A model generated the notes under the pieces. That model did no database searches and was not told the DNA's origin. It saw only the letters and a program-made list of their open reading frames with translations. Position numbers and translations under genes: made by a program. Positions 23,383 to 30,983 of a stretch of 48,388 nt of DNA are shown one piece after another. Every line of letters begins with the position of its first letter. Position 1 is the first letter of the stretch. Location of the stretch: contig CADATR010000001.1 in the NCBI GenBank assembly GCA_902790885.1, forward strand, positions 1 to 48,388, read 5' to 3'. This DNA is from an uncultured Eubacteriales bacterium (GTDB lineage Bacteria; Bacillota_A; Clostridia; Peptostreptococcales; Anaerovoracaceae).

Positions 23383-24297
23383 TCAGTATACAATTTTTCC
23401 AAGAGCCAGCTGAATGAGCTCTGATGCCAGCAGGCCTGTTTTATTGCGCTCATCGAGTATAGGGTTTACTTCAACAAGATCCATGGACAGGAGCTTTCCC
23501 GAAGCTGCCAGCATCTCCACGGCCAGGAAGGCTTCTCTTGCCGTGATGCCGTCAGGGACCGGGGTGCCTGTTCCCGGAGCATACTCAGGTGTTATGGCGT
23601 CAACGTCAAAGCTAAGGTGTATCCCTACGGTGCCCTCGCCTGCGATCTTGATGGCGTCCTTCATTACCTCGTACATACCGCGCCTGTCGATGTCTCCCAT
23701 GGGGAAGACGTTCATGCCGGCTTCCTTCATGCGCGCGGCCTCGGGCTCATCGAAGTCATGACCGCCGACCTGCACGCAGTGAGCTGTCGGAACATAGTGC
23801 GGCGTCTGTCCGAAATCCACCATACTCGCCGGTCCCCATCCGCAGACTGCCGAGTATGGCATGCCGTGCATGTTGCCGCTGAGTGTTGACTTGTCGTCAT
23901 TCCAGTCGCCGTGAGCGTCGATCCATATCACTCCGATCTCGCCCTCAGGCTCATAATGCTTGGCCACCGCGGAAACGCTTCCGGCGGCGATGCTGTGATC
24001 GCCTCCCAGAACAAGAGGGAAGTGACCGTCAGAAAGAGTCTCGTAAACAGTGTTGTACAGCTGCCTGTTTGTGGCGTTCACCTGCTCAAAGCGTATCATG
24101 TGGCGGAGGCTCATGCCGTCAGGCGGCGGGATTATATCGCCCTTGTCGCGGACGGTATAGCCCATCCTGCGGAGATCCTCCCGGACTCCGGCATAGCGGA
24201 TGGCAAGCGGCCCCATGGCGACGCCTTTCTCAGAGGCTCCGAAGTCGATTTGAACTCCGATTAAATCTATGTCTTTTTTCGTGTTAAGGTTATGCAT
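23383..24297 (-). CDS. rocF: arginase (RocF-like, ureohydrolase family)
   Basis: 304 residues from the ATG at 24297, where AAGGAGA gives a good ribosome site; the frame is open further upstream but without one. Binuclear Mn ligands are all visible: GGDHSIAAGS, DAHGDWND and SFDVDAITP, with the arginase-like SGNMHGMPY and PGTGTPVPDG. The C-terminal VEVNPILDERNKTG matches Bacillus RocF closely, favouring arginase (L-arginine to ornithine and urea) over agmatinase. It is a single-gene unit ended by its own terminator. Confidence 0.9.
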   Translation of the reverse strand: MHNLNTKKDIDLIGVQIDFGASEKGVAMGPLAIRYAGVREDLRRMGYTVRDKGDIIPPPDGMSLRHMIRFEQVNATNRQLYNTVYETLSDGHFPLVLGGDHSIAAGSVSAVAKHYEPEGEIGVIWIDAHGDWNDDKSTLSGNMHGMPYSAVCGWGPASMVDFGQTPHYVPTAHCVQVGGHDFDEPEAARMKEAGMNVFPMGDIDRRGMYEVMKDAIKIAGEGTVGIHLSFDVDAITPEYAPGTGTPVPDGITAREAFLAVEMLAASGKLLSMDLVEVNPILDERNKTGLLASELIQLALGKIVY

Positions 24298-24411
24298 GGA
24301 ATCATCTCCTTTGCTAAAATGATACCCGAATGCCGTGCCCAATACAATACGGGCAGGCCCGGAAGAGCGCTTCGGTTTTTCTTTAAAAACAAAAATGGAA
24401 TAAAAAGTGCA

Positions 24412-24459
24412 TAACAATATATTGACACGCTGTAGCGCCATGACTACAATATATAGTGT
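24412..24459 (+). promoter_or_regulatory. nrdD promoter overlapped by two NrdR boxes
   Basis: Promoter TTGACA (24422-24427), 17-bp spacer, TACAAT (24445-24450). Two NrdR-like boxes overlap it: TAACAATATATTGACA (24412-24427) over the -35 and CTACAATATATAGTGT (24444-24459) over the -10, 32 bp apart or three helical turns, the usual arrangement for NrdR repression. The rest of the gap 24298-24603 holds the arginase start region and a 146-nt nrdD leader (24458-24603) with no recognised riboswitch. Confidence 0.85.
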
Positions 24460-24603
24460 TCGGAAAAGGAACGCTATTTTTTACGCTTAAATTTGAAAAG
24501 AGCTTGAAAAGCATGAAATACAAGGCCTTGGGAGCCTGGGACAGAAACAGATAATACTTAGAAAATATCATATATAGCTGCAAGCAAAACGGAGAGAACT
24601 ATT

Positions 24604-26880
24604 ATGAAAAGCATTATCAAAAGAGACGGCAAGGAGATGCCGTTCGACGAGTCTAAGATCTTCAACGCCATCTACGCTGCCAACAAGGCTGTAGAAGGCG
24701 AGAGGATGACGAGCATTGACTTCACATATCTTACAAAGAAGGTAGTGGAGCAGCTCGACGGCGAGACATGCACAGTAGAACAGGTGCAGGATATCGTCGA
24801 GGCAATGCTCATCAAGTACGACTGGGAGAAGACTGCCAAGGCTTACATCCTTTATCGTGCTGAGCACGCAAAGATCCGTGAGGCTGAATCGGATCTGATG
24901 AACATCTACAACGAGCTCACTTATTCCTACTCGAAGGATGCCGACATCAAGAGAGAGAATGCCAACATCGACGGCGACACTTCGATGGGAACGATGCTCA
25001 AGTACGGTTCGGAAGGCGCAAAGTATTTCGTAGACAACTATGTGCTTCCGAAAGACATCGCAAAGGCACATATCAACGGTGACATACATATCCACGATAA
25101 GGACTTTTACATGCTCACAGAGACATGCTGCCAGATAGACCTTATCAAGCTCTTCAAGGACGGATTCTGCACCGGTCACGGCTACCTCAGAGAGCCTCAG
25201 TCGATCATGAGCTATGCTTCGCTGGCATGCATCGCGATCCAGGCCAATCAGAATGAGATGCACGGCGGCCAGTCAGTGCCGAACTTCGACTACTCGATGG
25301 CTCCTGGCGTTGCCAGAACATACATCAAGGAGTTCTTCTCCGCTCTTACAGAGATCATCGCGGCCAGACTCGATGTGTCGTATGATGCTGCCAAAGGGAT
25401 TTCTGAAAAGATCAAGGCTGAAGCAGAGGCTCCGACTCTTGCGACCAATGGTTCTTACGGAGAGATCCTGGCTGACTGGTTTGACAGGGGCGGCGATGCC
25501 GGCGGGCTCACAAGAGAGCAGCTGGTAAGATGCAGTGCTCAGGCTGCTGAGGCGGCATGGGCAAGAACGGACAAGATGACTTACCAGGCCATGGAAGCTC
25601 TTATCCACAACCTCAACACCATGAACTCCAGAGCGGGCGCACAGGTGCCTTTCAGTTCGGTCAACTTCGGTACCGATACAACTCCTGAGGGCCGCATGGT
25701 CATTAAGAATTTCCTGCTTGCAACTGAGGCAGGCCTCGGAAACGGCGAGACTCCGATATTCCCTGTATCGATCTTCAAGGTAAAAGAAGGCGTCAACTAT
25801 AACGAGGGAGATCCTAACTACGATCTCTTCAAGCTGGCGATCAGATGCAGCGCAAAGAGGCTGTTCCCTAACTTCAGCTTCCTCGACGCGCCGTTCAATA
25901 AGAAGTTCTACAGAAAGGGCGATTACAACTCAGAAGTCGCTTACATGGGATGTCGCACGAGAGTCATGGCCAACAACTATGACCCGACGAAAGCTGTAGT
26001 ATGCGGAAGAGGAAACCTCTCGTTCACATCGATCAACATGCCTAGACTTGCTATCGAGTCGAACAGGGACTTCGAAGTGTTCTACAGAAAGCTCGACTCC
26101 ATGATGGAGCTCGTTTCCAGACAGCTGCTTCACAGATTCAAGATACAGTGCAGCAAGAAGGGCCGCAACTATCCGTTCCTGATGGGACAGGGCATCTGGA
26201 TCGACTCCGACAACATCGGACCAGACGACAGCGTTGCTGAGATCCTCAAGCACGGAACCCTTTCGATAGGATTCATCGGACTTGCGGAGACCATGAAGGC
26301 TCTGACAGGCAAGCACCACGGCGAGGACGAAAGATCCAGAGAGCTGGCATTCGAGATCGTCAAACATATGAGGGAGTTCTGCGACAGGAAGAGCGCAGAG
26401 ACAGGCCTTAACTTCACTCTTCTGGCTACTCCTGCTGAGGGACTGTCCGGCAGATTCGTAAAGATCGACAGAGAAAAGTACGGCAAGCTGCCTGGCATCA
26501 CAGACAGGGACTACTACACCAACTCGTTCCATGTTCCGGTCTACTATCCGATCGGAGCGTTTGAGAAGATCGCTATCGAGGCTCCTTATCACGACCTCAC
26601 CAACGCGGGCCATATCAGCTATGTTGAGCTCGACGGCGACACAGCCAAGAACCCTGAAGCGTTTGAGTCAGTGATCAGATTCATGAAGGAAGCGGGCGTA
26701 GGATACGGCTCCGTAAACCACCCGGTAGACAGAGACCCTGTCTGCGGATATACGGGAGTTATCGACGATGTCTGCCCGAGATGCGGAAGACGCGAGGGCG
26801 AGCCTGTGACTATCGAGAGACTGAACGAGCTCCGCATGAGATTCCCTAGCGTTCCGGTCCCATGTGACTGCAACCGCTAG
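24604..26880 (+). CDS. nrdD: anaerobic (class III) ribonucleoside-triphosphate reductase, large part, without the glycyl-radical segment
   Basis: 758 residues. N-terminal ATP-cone (KSIIKRDGKEMPFDESKI, about 2-90), then the ten-stranded barrel: YMGCRTRV (about 447) and GRGNLSFTSINMPRLA. Near the end a partial zinc site is seen (DPVCGYTG ... CPRCGR). In the family this is followed by RIRRITGYLVG, whose glycine carries the radical. Here the frame instead ends with ERLNELRMRF ... VPCDCNR and a stop. The missing glycyl segment is encoded downstream at 27041-27208. The enzyme reduces ribonucleotides to deoxyribonucleotides without oxygen, activated by NrdG. GGAGAG ribosome site. Confidence 0.93.
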   Translation: MKSIIKRDGKEMPFDESKIFNAIYAANKAVEGERMTSIDFTYLTKKVVEQLDGETCTVEQVQDIVEAMLIKYDWEKTAKAYILYRAEHAKIREAESDLMNIYNELTYSYSKDADIKRENANIDGDTSMGTMLKYGSEGAKYFVDNYVLPKDIAKAHINGDIHIHDKDFYMLTETCCQIDLIKLFKDGFCTGHGYLREPQSIMSYASLACIAIQANQNEMHGGQSVPNFDYSMAPGVARTYIKEFFSALTEIIAARLDVSYDAAKGISEKIKAEAEAPTLATNGSYGEILADWFDRGGDAGGLTREQLVRCSAQAAEAAWARTDKMTYQAMEALIHNLNTMNSRAGAQVPFSSVNFGTDTTPEGRMVIKNFLLATEAGLGNGETPIFPVSIFKVKEGVNYNEGDPNYDLFKLAIRCSAKRLFPNFSFLDAPFNKKFYRKGDYNSEVAYMGCRTRVMANNYDPTKAVVCGRGNLSFTSINMPRLAIESNRDFEVFYRKLDSMMELVSRQLLHRFKIQCSKKGRNYPFLMGQGIWIDSDNIGPDDSVAEILKHGTLSIGFIGLAETMKALTGKHHGEDERSRELAFEIVKHMREFCDRKSAETGLNFTLLATPAEGLSGRFVKIDREKYGKLPGITDRDYYTNSFHVPVYYPIGAFEKIAIEAPYHDLTNAGHISYVELDGDTAKNPEAFESVIRFMKEAGVGYGSVNHPVDRDPVCGYTGVIDDVCPRCGRREGEPVTIERLNELRMRFPSVPVPCDCNR

Positions 26881-26891
26881 TGCGGGAATTG

Positions 26892-26924
26892 TTATCCACA
26901 GGTTTATCCACAGACTTATCCACA
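26892..26924 (+). promoter_or_regulatory. three perfect tandem DnaA boxes
   Basis: TTATCCACA occurs at 26892-26900, 26904-26912 and 26916-26924, all in one orientation and exactly 12 bp apart. AT-rich DNA follows (26940-27010). The cluster begins 12 bp after the nrdD stop and lies about 50 bp upstream of the promoter of the small glycyl-radical gene. Confidence 0.85.
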
Positions 26925-26954
26925 AGATGCTGTGGCATGATGCAAAATATACAA

Positions 26955-27002
26955 CAATATACATTAATATTGCTTTACAAATTTACATACAGGGCATAAA
27001 AT
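26955..27002 (+). promoter_or_regulatory. promoter of the small glycyl-radical gene
   Basis: TTTACA (26974-26979), 17-bp spacer, TAAAAT (26997-27002). Directly upstream is an inverted repeat CAATAT / ATATTG (26955-26972) that shares AACAATATA with the first NrdR box and may be a further operator. Confidence 0.6.
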
Positions 27003-27040
27003 TATTGAGGTTTGAAAAAGGTTAGTACGGAGGTACCGAT

Positions 27041-27208
27041 ATGAATAACAAGGTGGTAAAGAATGTAAACGGTCAGGTCGGTGAAGGCGTTGGCTTCGAA
27101 AGGATCAGAAGGATCACAGGATATCTCGTCGGAACTCTCGACAGATTCAACAACGGCAAGAGAGCCGAGGTACAGGACAGAGTAAAGCACGGACTGTCCC
27201 ACAACTAA
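27041..27208 (+). CDS. separate glycyl-radical C-terminal domain of NrdD (55 residues)
   Basis: A 55-codon gene with CGGAGGT six bases before the ATG. Residues 13-50 (VGEGVGFERIRRITGYLVG, then TLDRFNNGKRAEVQDRVKH) match the C-terminal end of class III reductases; the radical glycine is probably Gly27 in RITGYL. The main NrdD ends just where this sequence should begin. No stop, frameshift or degenerate codon is seen, so it looks functional. It would have to dock onto NrdD and be activated there by NrdG, much as the separate glycyl-radical protein YfiD restores damaged pyruvate formate-lyase. The alternative is a recent break in nrdD with a chance start site. Confidence 0.85.
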   Translation: MNNKVVKNVNGQVGEGVGFERIRRITGYLVGTLDRFNNGKRAEVQDRVKHGLSHN

Positions 27209-27306
27209 TCAGGTAATTTTCAAGGGTTGAAACTGGATTTCGTCATGGGGCTATATCTGCAATGGCGAGGTGCTTTGCTGATAATTTTATAATCAACCTT
27301 ACAGAC

Positions 27307-27340
27307 ACGGGGGTCGGCAGTTTTGCGGGCCCCGTTTGTT
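27307..27340 (+). terminator. terminator after the small glycyl-radical gene
   Basis: ACGGGG pairs with CCCCGT around a 17-nt loop, then TTTGTTCT. Moderate strength. A TATAAT at 27288-27293 just upstream has no -35 partner. Confidence 0.5.
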
Positions 27341-27359
27341 CTATTCAGACCTTTTTTTC

Positions 27360-27638
27360 ATGATGACACCGGATAAATCAACAACGATCATTGAGAATGC
27401 GATACCTGATCTGCTTGACGCCCTCGGCTGCGGGCTAAGCAGGGAAGATCTTAGGGATGAAGCCCGCAGGAGGATCTCGCAGATGAAGGCAAGAGCCGGA
27501 GAGGAAGGACATTATCGATGCCTTAAAAAAGGCACTGCGTATATGTTTTCACCGGGTCTTTACTATGGCGTCGCAGGGATAGGATATGAAATGCTCCGCG
27601 CGGCAGCACCTGACAGGATCCAAAGTGTGTTTTTGTAG
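27360..27638 (+). pseudogene. remnant of a LanM-type lanthipeptide synthetase, C-terminal end
   Basis: A 92-codon open frame without a ribosome binding site. Its end, SPGLYYGVAGIGYEMLRAAAP then DRIQSVFL, follows the pattern of the last residues of LanM cyclase domains (P-L-x-x-G-L-A-G-I-G-Y-x-L-L-R, P-x-x-x-P-S-V-L). The preceding helix (IIENAIPDLLDALG) also fits the end of that domain. Everything upstream of a 1000-residue synthetase is gone, so this is read as a relic. A free-standing small protein is less likely. Confidence 0.5.
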
Positions 27639-27701
27639 GCGGAAATATGATACAATTATACGGTTAGTTACTGTCAGAAAGCCGGGTTTTTACTGGAGAA
27701 G

Positions 27702-27842
27702 ATGGAGAAGCACAGAACTATATTTGAGCAGGGCACATATGACGAGCTCATGGACATGAAGGGCGGTTTCTACGAGCTGATGCGCAGGCAGTCGGCACAG
27801 GAGTCCGGGGGCGGTTCCGGGGCTTCTTCAGAGAAGGCATGA
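27702..27842 (+). pseudogene. remnant of an ABC exporter, C-terminal 46 codons
   Basis: The frame reads RTIFEQGTYDELMDMKGGFY then ELMRRQ, the standard end of ABC exporter ATPases (x-I-V-E-x-G-T-H-x-E-L-M ... F-Y-x-L), with a Gly/Ser-rich tail. An ATG with GGAG upstream and a TGATACAAT extended -10 at 27648-27656 mean it could be transcribed with nrdG. Together with the LanM-like fragment it suggests a decayed lanthipeptide locus between nrdD and nrdG. Confidence 0.55.
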
Positions 27843-27875
27843 GCCGGAAAATAGTTACAAAGGAAGGACAGTCGG

Positions 27876-28433
27876 ATGGCGGCAGATAAAGATAATGTTA
27901 TAAGAGTTTGCGGGATCGAGCCCGAATCGATAGTCGACGGGCCCGGTTTCAGGTACGTGATCTTCGTACAGGGATGCCCGCATCACTGCCACGGGTGCCA
28001 CAATCCTGAATCATGGCCTTTTGAAGGCGGAGCCGACATGACTGTGGATGAGATCTTCGAAGAGATAAGCGAAAGGAAGGGCCTGAGGGGCGTCACCTTC
28101 TCGGGCGGCGAGCCTTTCGAACAGGTCCCGGCACTTCTGGAACTCGCGAAGAAGATAAAGAGCATCGGACTCACTCTAATGAGCTACAGCGGCTATACGC
28201 TTGAAGAGCTCGAAGCAAGGCACGATGAAGCGACCGACGAGCTGCTGGGCATGCTTGACATGCTTGTAGACGGAAGGTATGATGAAAAGCTTCGCAACCT
28301 GACTCTCATATACTGCGGCTCCGAGAACCAGCGCGTGATAGACATGAACAAAACGCGCAGGGCGAGGGCTGACGGCGACGAGGGCATGGTGGTGCCTTAC
28401 AAGTCAGGATTTGATTTTGAGATACAGATATAG
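27876..28433 (+). CDS. nrdG: anaerobic ribonucleotide reductase activating enzyme NrdG
   Basis: 185 residues. Radical-SAM iron-sulfur motif CPHHCHGCHNP (CxxxCxxC, about 30-37), GPGFRYVIFVQGC before it and FSGGEPF after it, all diagnostic of NrdG. It abstracts hydrogen from the NrdD glycine, which here must be the glycine of the separate 55-residue protein. AAGGAAGG ribosome site. It is separated from nrdD by about 1 kb of unusual sequence, where the two genes normally adjoin. Confidence 0.95.
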   Translation: MAADKDNVIRVCGIEPESIVDGPGFRYVIFVQGCPHHCHGCHNPESWPFEGGADMTVDEIFEEISERKGLRGVTFSGGEPFEQVPALLELAKKIKSIGLTLMSYSGYTLEELEARHDEATDELLGMLDMLVDGRYDEKLRNLTLIYCGSENQRVIDMNKTRRARADGDEGMVVPYKSGFDFEIQI

Positions 28434-28451
28434 GCGCGGAGGATCCGGACC

Positions 28452-29636
28452 ATGAAACTCGAACTGGTAGCCACAGCGACTTTCGGCCTCGAAGCGGTGG
28501 TAAGACGCGAGGTAGAGGCGCTTGGCTATAAAGTGATAAAAACAGAAGACGGGCGTGTCACGTACATGGGTGACGAACGCGCCATAGTACGGTCCAACCT
28601 GTGGCTCAGATCGGCCGACAGGGTGTATGTGCGCATGGGTGAGTTCAGGGCGGTTGAATTCGAAGACCTTTTTCAGCAGACGAAGGCTCTGGAATGGGAA
28701 AGCATCATACCGCTCGAAGGAGCGTTCCCCGTGGTGGGCGGATCGGTAAAATCGGCCCTGCACAGTGTGCCGGCATGTCAGAGGATAATCAAAAAGGCAG
28801 TCTCGGTGAGGCTGTCCGAGTTTTATTGCCGTGAGACCATGCCTGAGACCGGAGCTGAGTACCGGATAAGATTCATAGCTCATAAGGATGTGTTCCTGAT
28901 TCTGCTCGACACCAGCGGAGCCGGACTGCATAAAAGAGGATACAGGGTGCGCGATGTGGCGGCTCCGATGAAGGAGACTCTGGCGGCGGCCCTGGTGCAG
29001 CTGAGCTTTTACAACAGGGACCGCGTGCTTGTGGATCCGTGCTGCGGATCGGGCACCATACCGATAGAGGCGGCTCTCATCGCCCGCAATATAGCGCCTG
29101 GAATGAGCCGCGAATTCGCCTCTGACGGCTGGGACATCATTCCGCCTGAGGTGCGGAAGGAAGAGAAGAAAGCGGCATATGAGGCGGCGGACTTTGATTC
29201 CGGACTGAGCATAACCGGAATGGATATCGACAGACAGGCGGTAAGGGCAGCGACGGCAAACGCCGATGAGGCGGGGGTGATCGATGACATAGACTTCGCC
29301 TGTGTCGACCTTACGTCATGGATGCCGGGAGAGGGCATCCCGAAAGGGGCGTCTCGTGACGAATACGGAGTGGTCATCTCGAACCTGCCGTACGGAATAA
29401 GGATCGGGGACCGCAAAGCCCTGCAGAGGATATATGAACACATAGGCAGACTGATGAACGAATGCCCTAACTGGTCGTTCTTTCTGATAACGTCTGACAA
29501 GGAATTTGAAAAAGAGATAGAGAAAATAACGGGACGAAGAGCTGACCGCAGGCGCAAGCTGTATAACGGCACCATAGAGACACAGTTCTATCAGTATCAC
29601 GGGGCGAGACCTTCGCGTGCGGAGTCAGATCATTAA
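28452..29636 (+). CDS. class I SAM-dependent rRNA methyltransferase (RlmL/YpsC family) with THUMP domain
   Basis: 394 residues. N-terminal THUMP/ferredoxin-like RNA-binding region (about 1-155, TATFGLEAVVRREVEALG), then a Rossmann methyltransferase with SAM motif DPCCGSGTIPIEAALIARN (about 195) and catalytic SNLPYG (about 312), the D/N/S-PPY type seen in N2-guanine methyltransferases. E. coli RlmL makes m2G2445 in 23S rRNA; the exact target here is inferred. GGAGG ribosome site; 18 bp after nrdG. Confidence 0.9.
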   Translation: MKLELVATATFGLEAVVRREVEALGYKVIKTEDGRVTYMGDERAIVRSNLWLRSADRVYVRMGEFRAVEFEDLFQQTKALEWESIIPLEGAFPVVGGSVKSALHSVPACQRIIKKAVSVRLSEFYCRETMPETGAEYRIRFIAHKDVFLILLDTSGAGLHKRGYRVRDVAAPMKETLAAALVQLSFYNRDRVLVDPCCGSGTIPIEAALIARNIAPGMSREFASDGWDIIPPEVRKEEKKAAYEAADFDSGLSITGMDIDRQAVRAATANADEAGVIDDIDFACVDLTSWMPGEGIPKGASRDEYGVVISNLPYGIRIGDRKALQRIYEHIGRLMNECPNWSFFLITSDKEFEKEIEKITGRRADRRRKLYNGTIETQFYQYHGARPSRAESDH

Positions 29637-29666
29637 CAAAGAGACGATATTACAGAGTGCATCGGA

Positions 29667-30893
29667 ATGCTTGAGCAGTACAGGGGACTGAGAAGAGAAA
29701 ACTACATACTGGCTTTCGGCCGTCTCGTCACCGGGCTTGGCTCGATGGTATGGCCGATGATGACTCTCATACTGAGCCAGAAGATGGGTGTGAGCGCGAA
29801 AGGCGTTTCAGTACTGCTCGCGGCAGCGATGGTGGGAATGGCCCCGGCGGTGTACCTTGGCGGAAGGATATCCGATAAAAGAGACAAGAAACAGACTATA
29901 GTCATACTCGATCTTCTGTCGACTGTTGCTTTCGTTACCTGCGCGTTCATTCCGATGTCGTGGATAAGCATAGGGCTCATGTTCTTTGGCTCACTGTGCC
30001 AGAACATGGAGAATCCGGCCTATAACGCGCTGACAGCAGACCTTACCGTTACAGAGGACCGCGACAGATCGTACTCGCTGCAGTATCTCTGCGCCAATCT
30101 CGGACTCGTGATGTCGCCTACGCTGGCCGGGCTTCTGTTCAAAAGCCATCTGTGGCTGGTGTTTCTCATCAACGGGCTTTCCATATTCTGCTCGGCGGTG
30201 CTCATACAGTTTTTCGTCATAGATACTGTTCCTTCAGTAGAGACCGGGGCAAAGGCCGAATATCAGAAGGAAAAGCACAATGACAATGTTGTCAGGGTGC
30301 TGAAAGACAATCCGCTGATACTGCTGTTCATTCTTGTACTGAGCGGATACTTCGCCATATATCAGCTGGGATATGTATATCTTATCCCTCTCGATCTGGC
30401 GGAGATACAGGGTGAAAGAGGGGCACTCATATATGGATCGGTCACCAGCGTCAACTGCGTTGTCGTTGTGCTGTTCACTCCGGTGATCACCCGCCTCTTC
30501 GGAGCAAAGTCAGAGACATCAAGACTCACGGCGGGAGTATCCCTTGTCGCCGCGGGATTTGTCCTCTTCGCGCTGTTCAGGTCTTTCATCCCGATGTACT
30601 ACATATCCATGATAATCCTTACCTGGGGAGAGATATTCACCATGACGGCAGAAAGTCCTTATCTGTCGCGAAGGATACCATCGAGCCACAGGGGAAGGAT
30701 CAACGGAGTGGTGACCGTGGTGCGCACGGTGATAACCAGCCTTTCACAGCTGGTGCTGGGCTGGATATACGGAGGCGGAGGCGCCATGCAGGCGTGGATC
30801 GCCATAATGGCCGCGGGCGCGGTCACGATAGCAGCGTCGTGTGTCCTGATCAGCAAGGACAGGTCTGTATATCCTAACCTCTATCAGGACTGA
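29667..30893 (+). CDS. major facilitator superfamily transporter
   Basis: 408 residues with about 12 hydrophobic helices. The loop between helices 2 and 3, GGRISDKRDKKQTI, is the MFS signature (G-x-x-x-D-R/K-x-G/x-R/K-R/K). Resembles MdtH/YfmO-like drug-efflux members, but the substrate cannot be assigned. It starts 30 bp after the methyltransferase gene with a weak ribosome site. Confidence 0.88.
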   Translation: MLEQYRGLRRENYILAFGRLVTGLGSMVWPMMTLILSQKMGVSAKGVSVLLAAAMVGMAPAVYLGGRISDKRDKKQTIVILDLLSTVAFVTCAFIPMSWISIGLMFFGSLCQNMENPAYNALTADLTVTEDRDRSYSLQYLCANLGLVMSPTLAGLLFKSHLWLVFLINGLSIFCSAVLIQFFVIDTVPSVETGAKAEYQKEKHNDNVVRVLKDNPLILLFILVLSGYFAIYQLGYVYLIPLDLAEIQGERGALIYGSVTSVNCVVVVLFTPVITRLFGAKSETSRLTAGVSLVAAGFVLFALFRSFIPMYYISMIILTWGEIFTMTAESPYLSRRIPSSHRGRINGVVTVVRTVITSLSQLVLGWIYGGGGAMQAWIAIMAAGAVTIAASCVLISKDRSVYPNLYQD

Positions 30894-30983
30894 TGCCTGA
30901 CGGAACGGATATATGTTAAAATAGTTTCATCAAAGGAAAGGGCTTTGCAGCAAGCCGGCATAAATACGATCATGGAGGGCGAT

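Noticed and set aside
26881..27010. Replication origin (DnaA boxes plus AT-rich DNA)
   Set aside because: No dnaA, dnaN, recF, gyrB, rpmH or par genes are nearby and only three boxes are present; a regulatory role fits better.
26880..27040. Intron or intein separating nrdD from its radical segment
   Set aside because: 160 bp is too short, with no splice motifs, no intein blocks and a stop codon before it; the downstream part has its own start and ribosome site.
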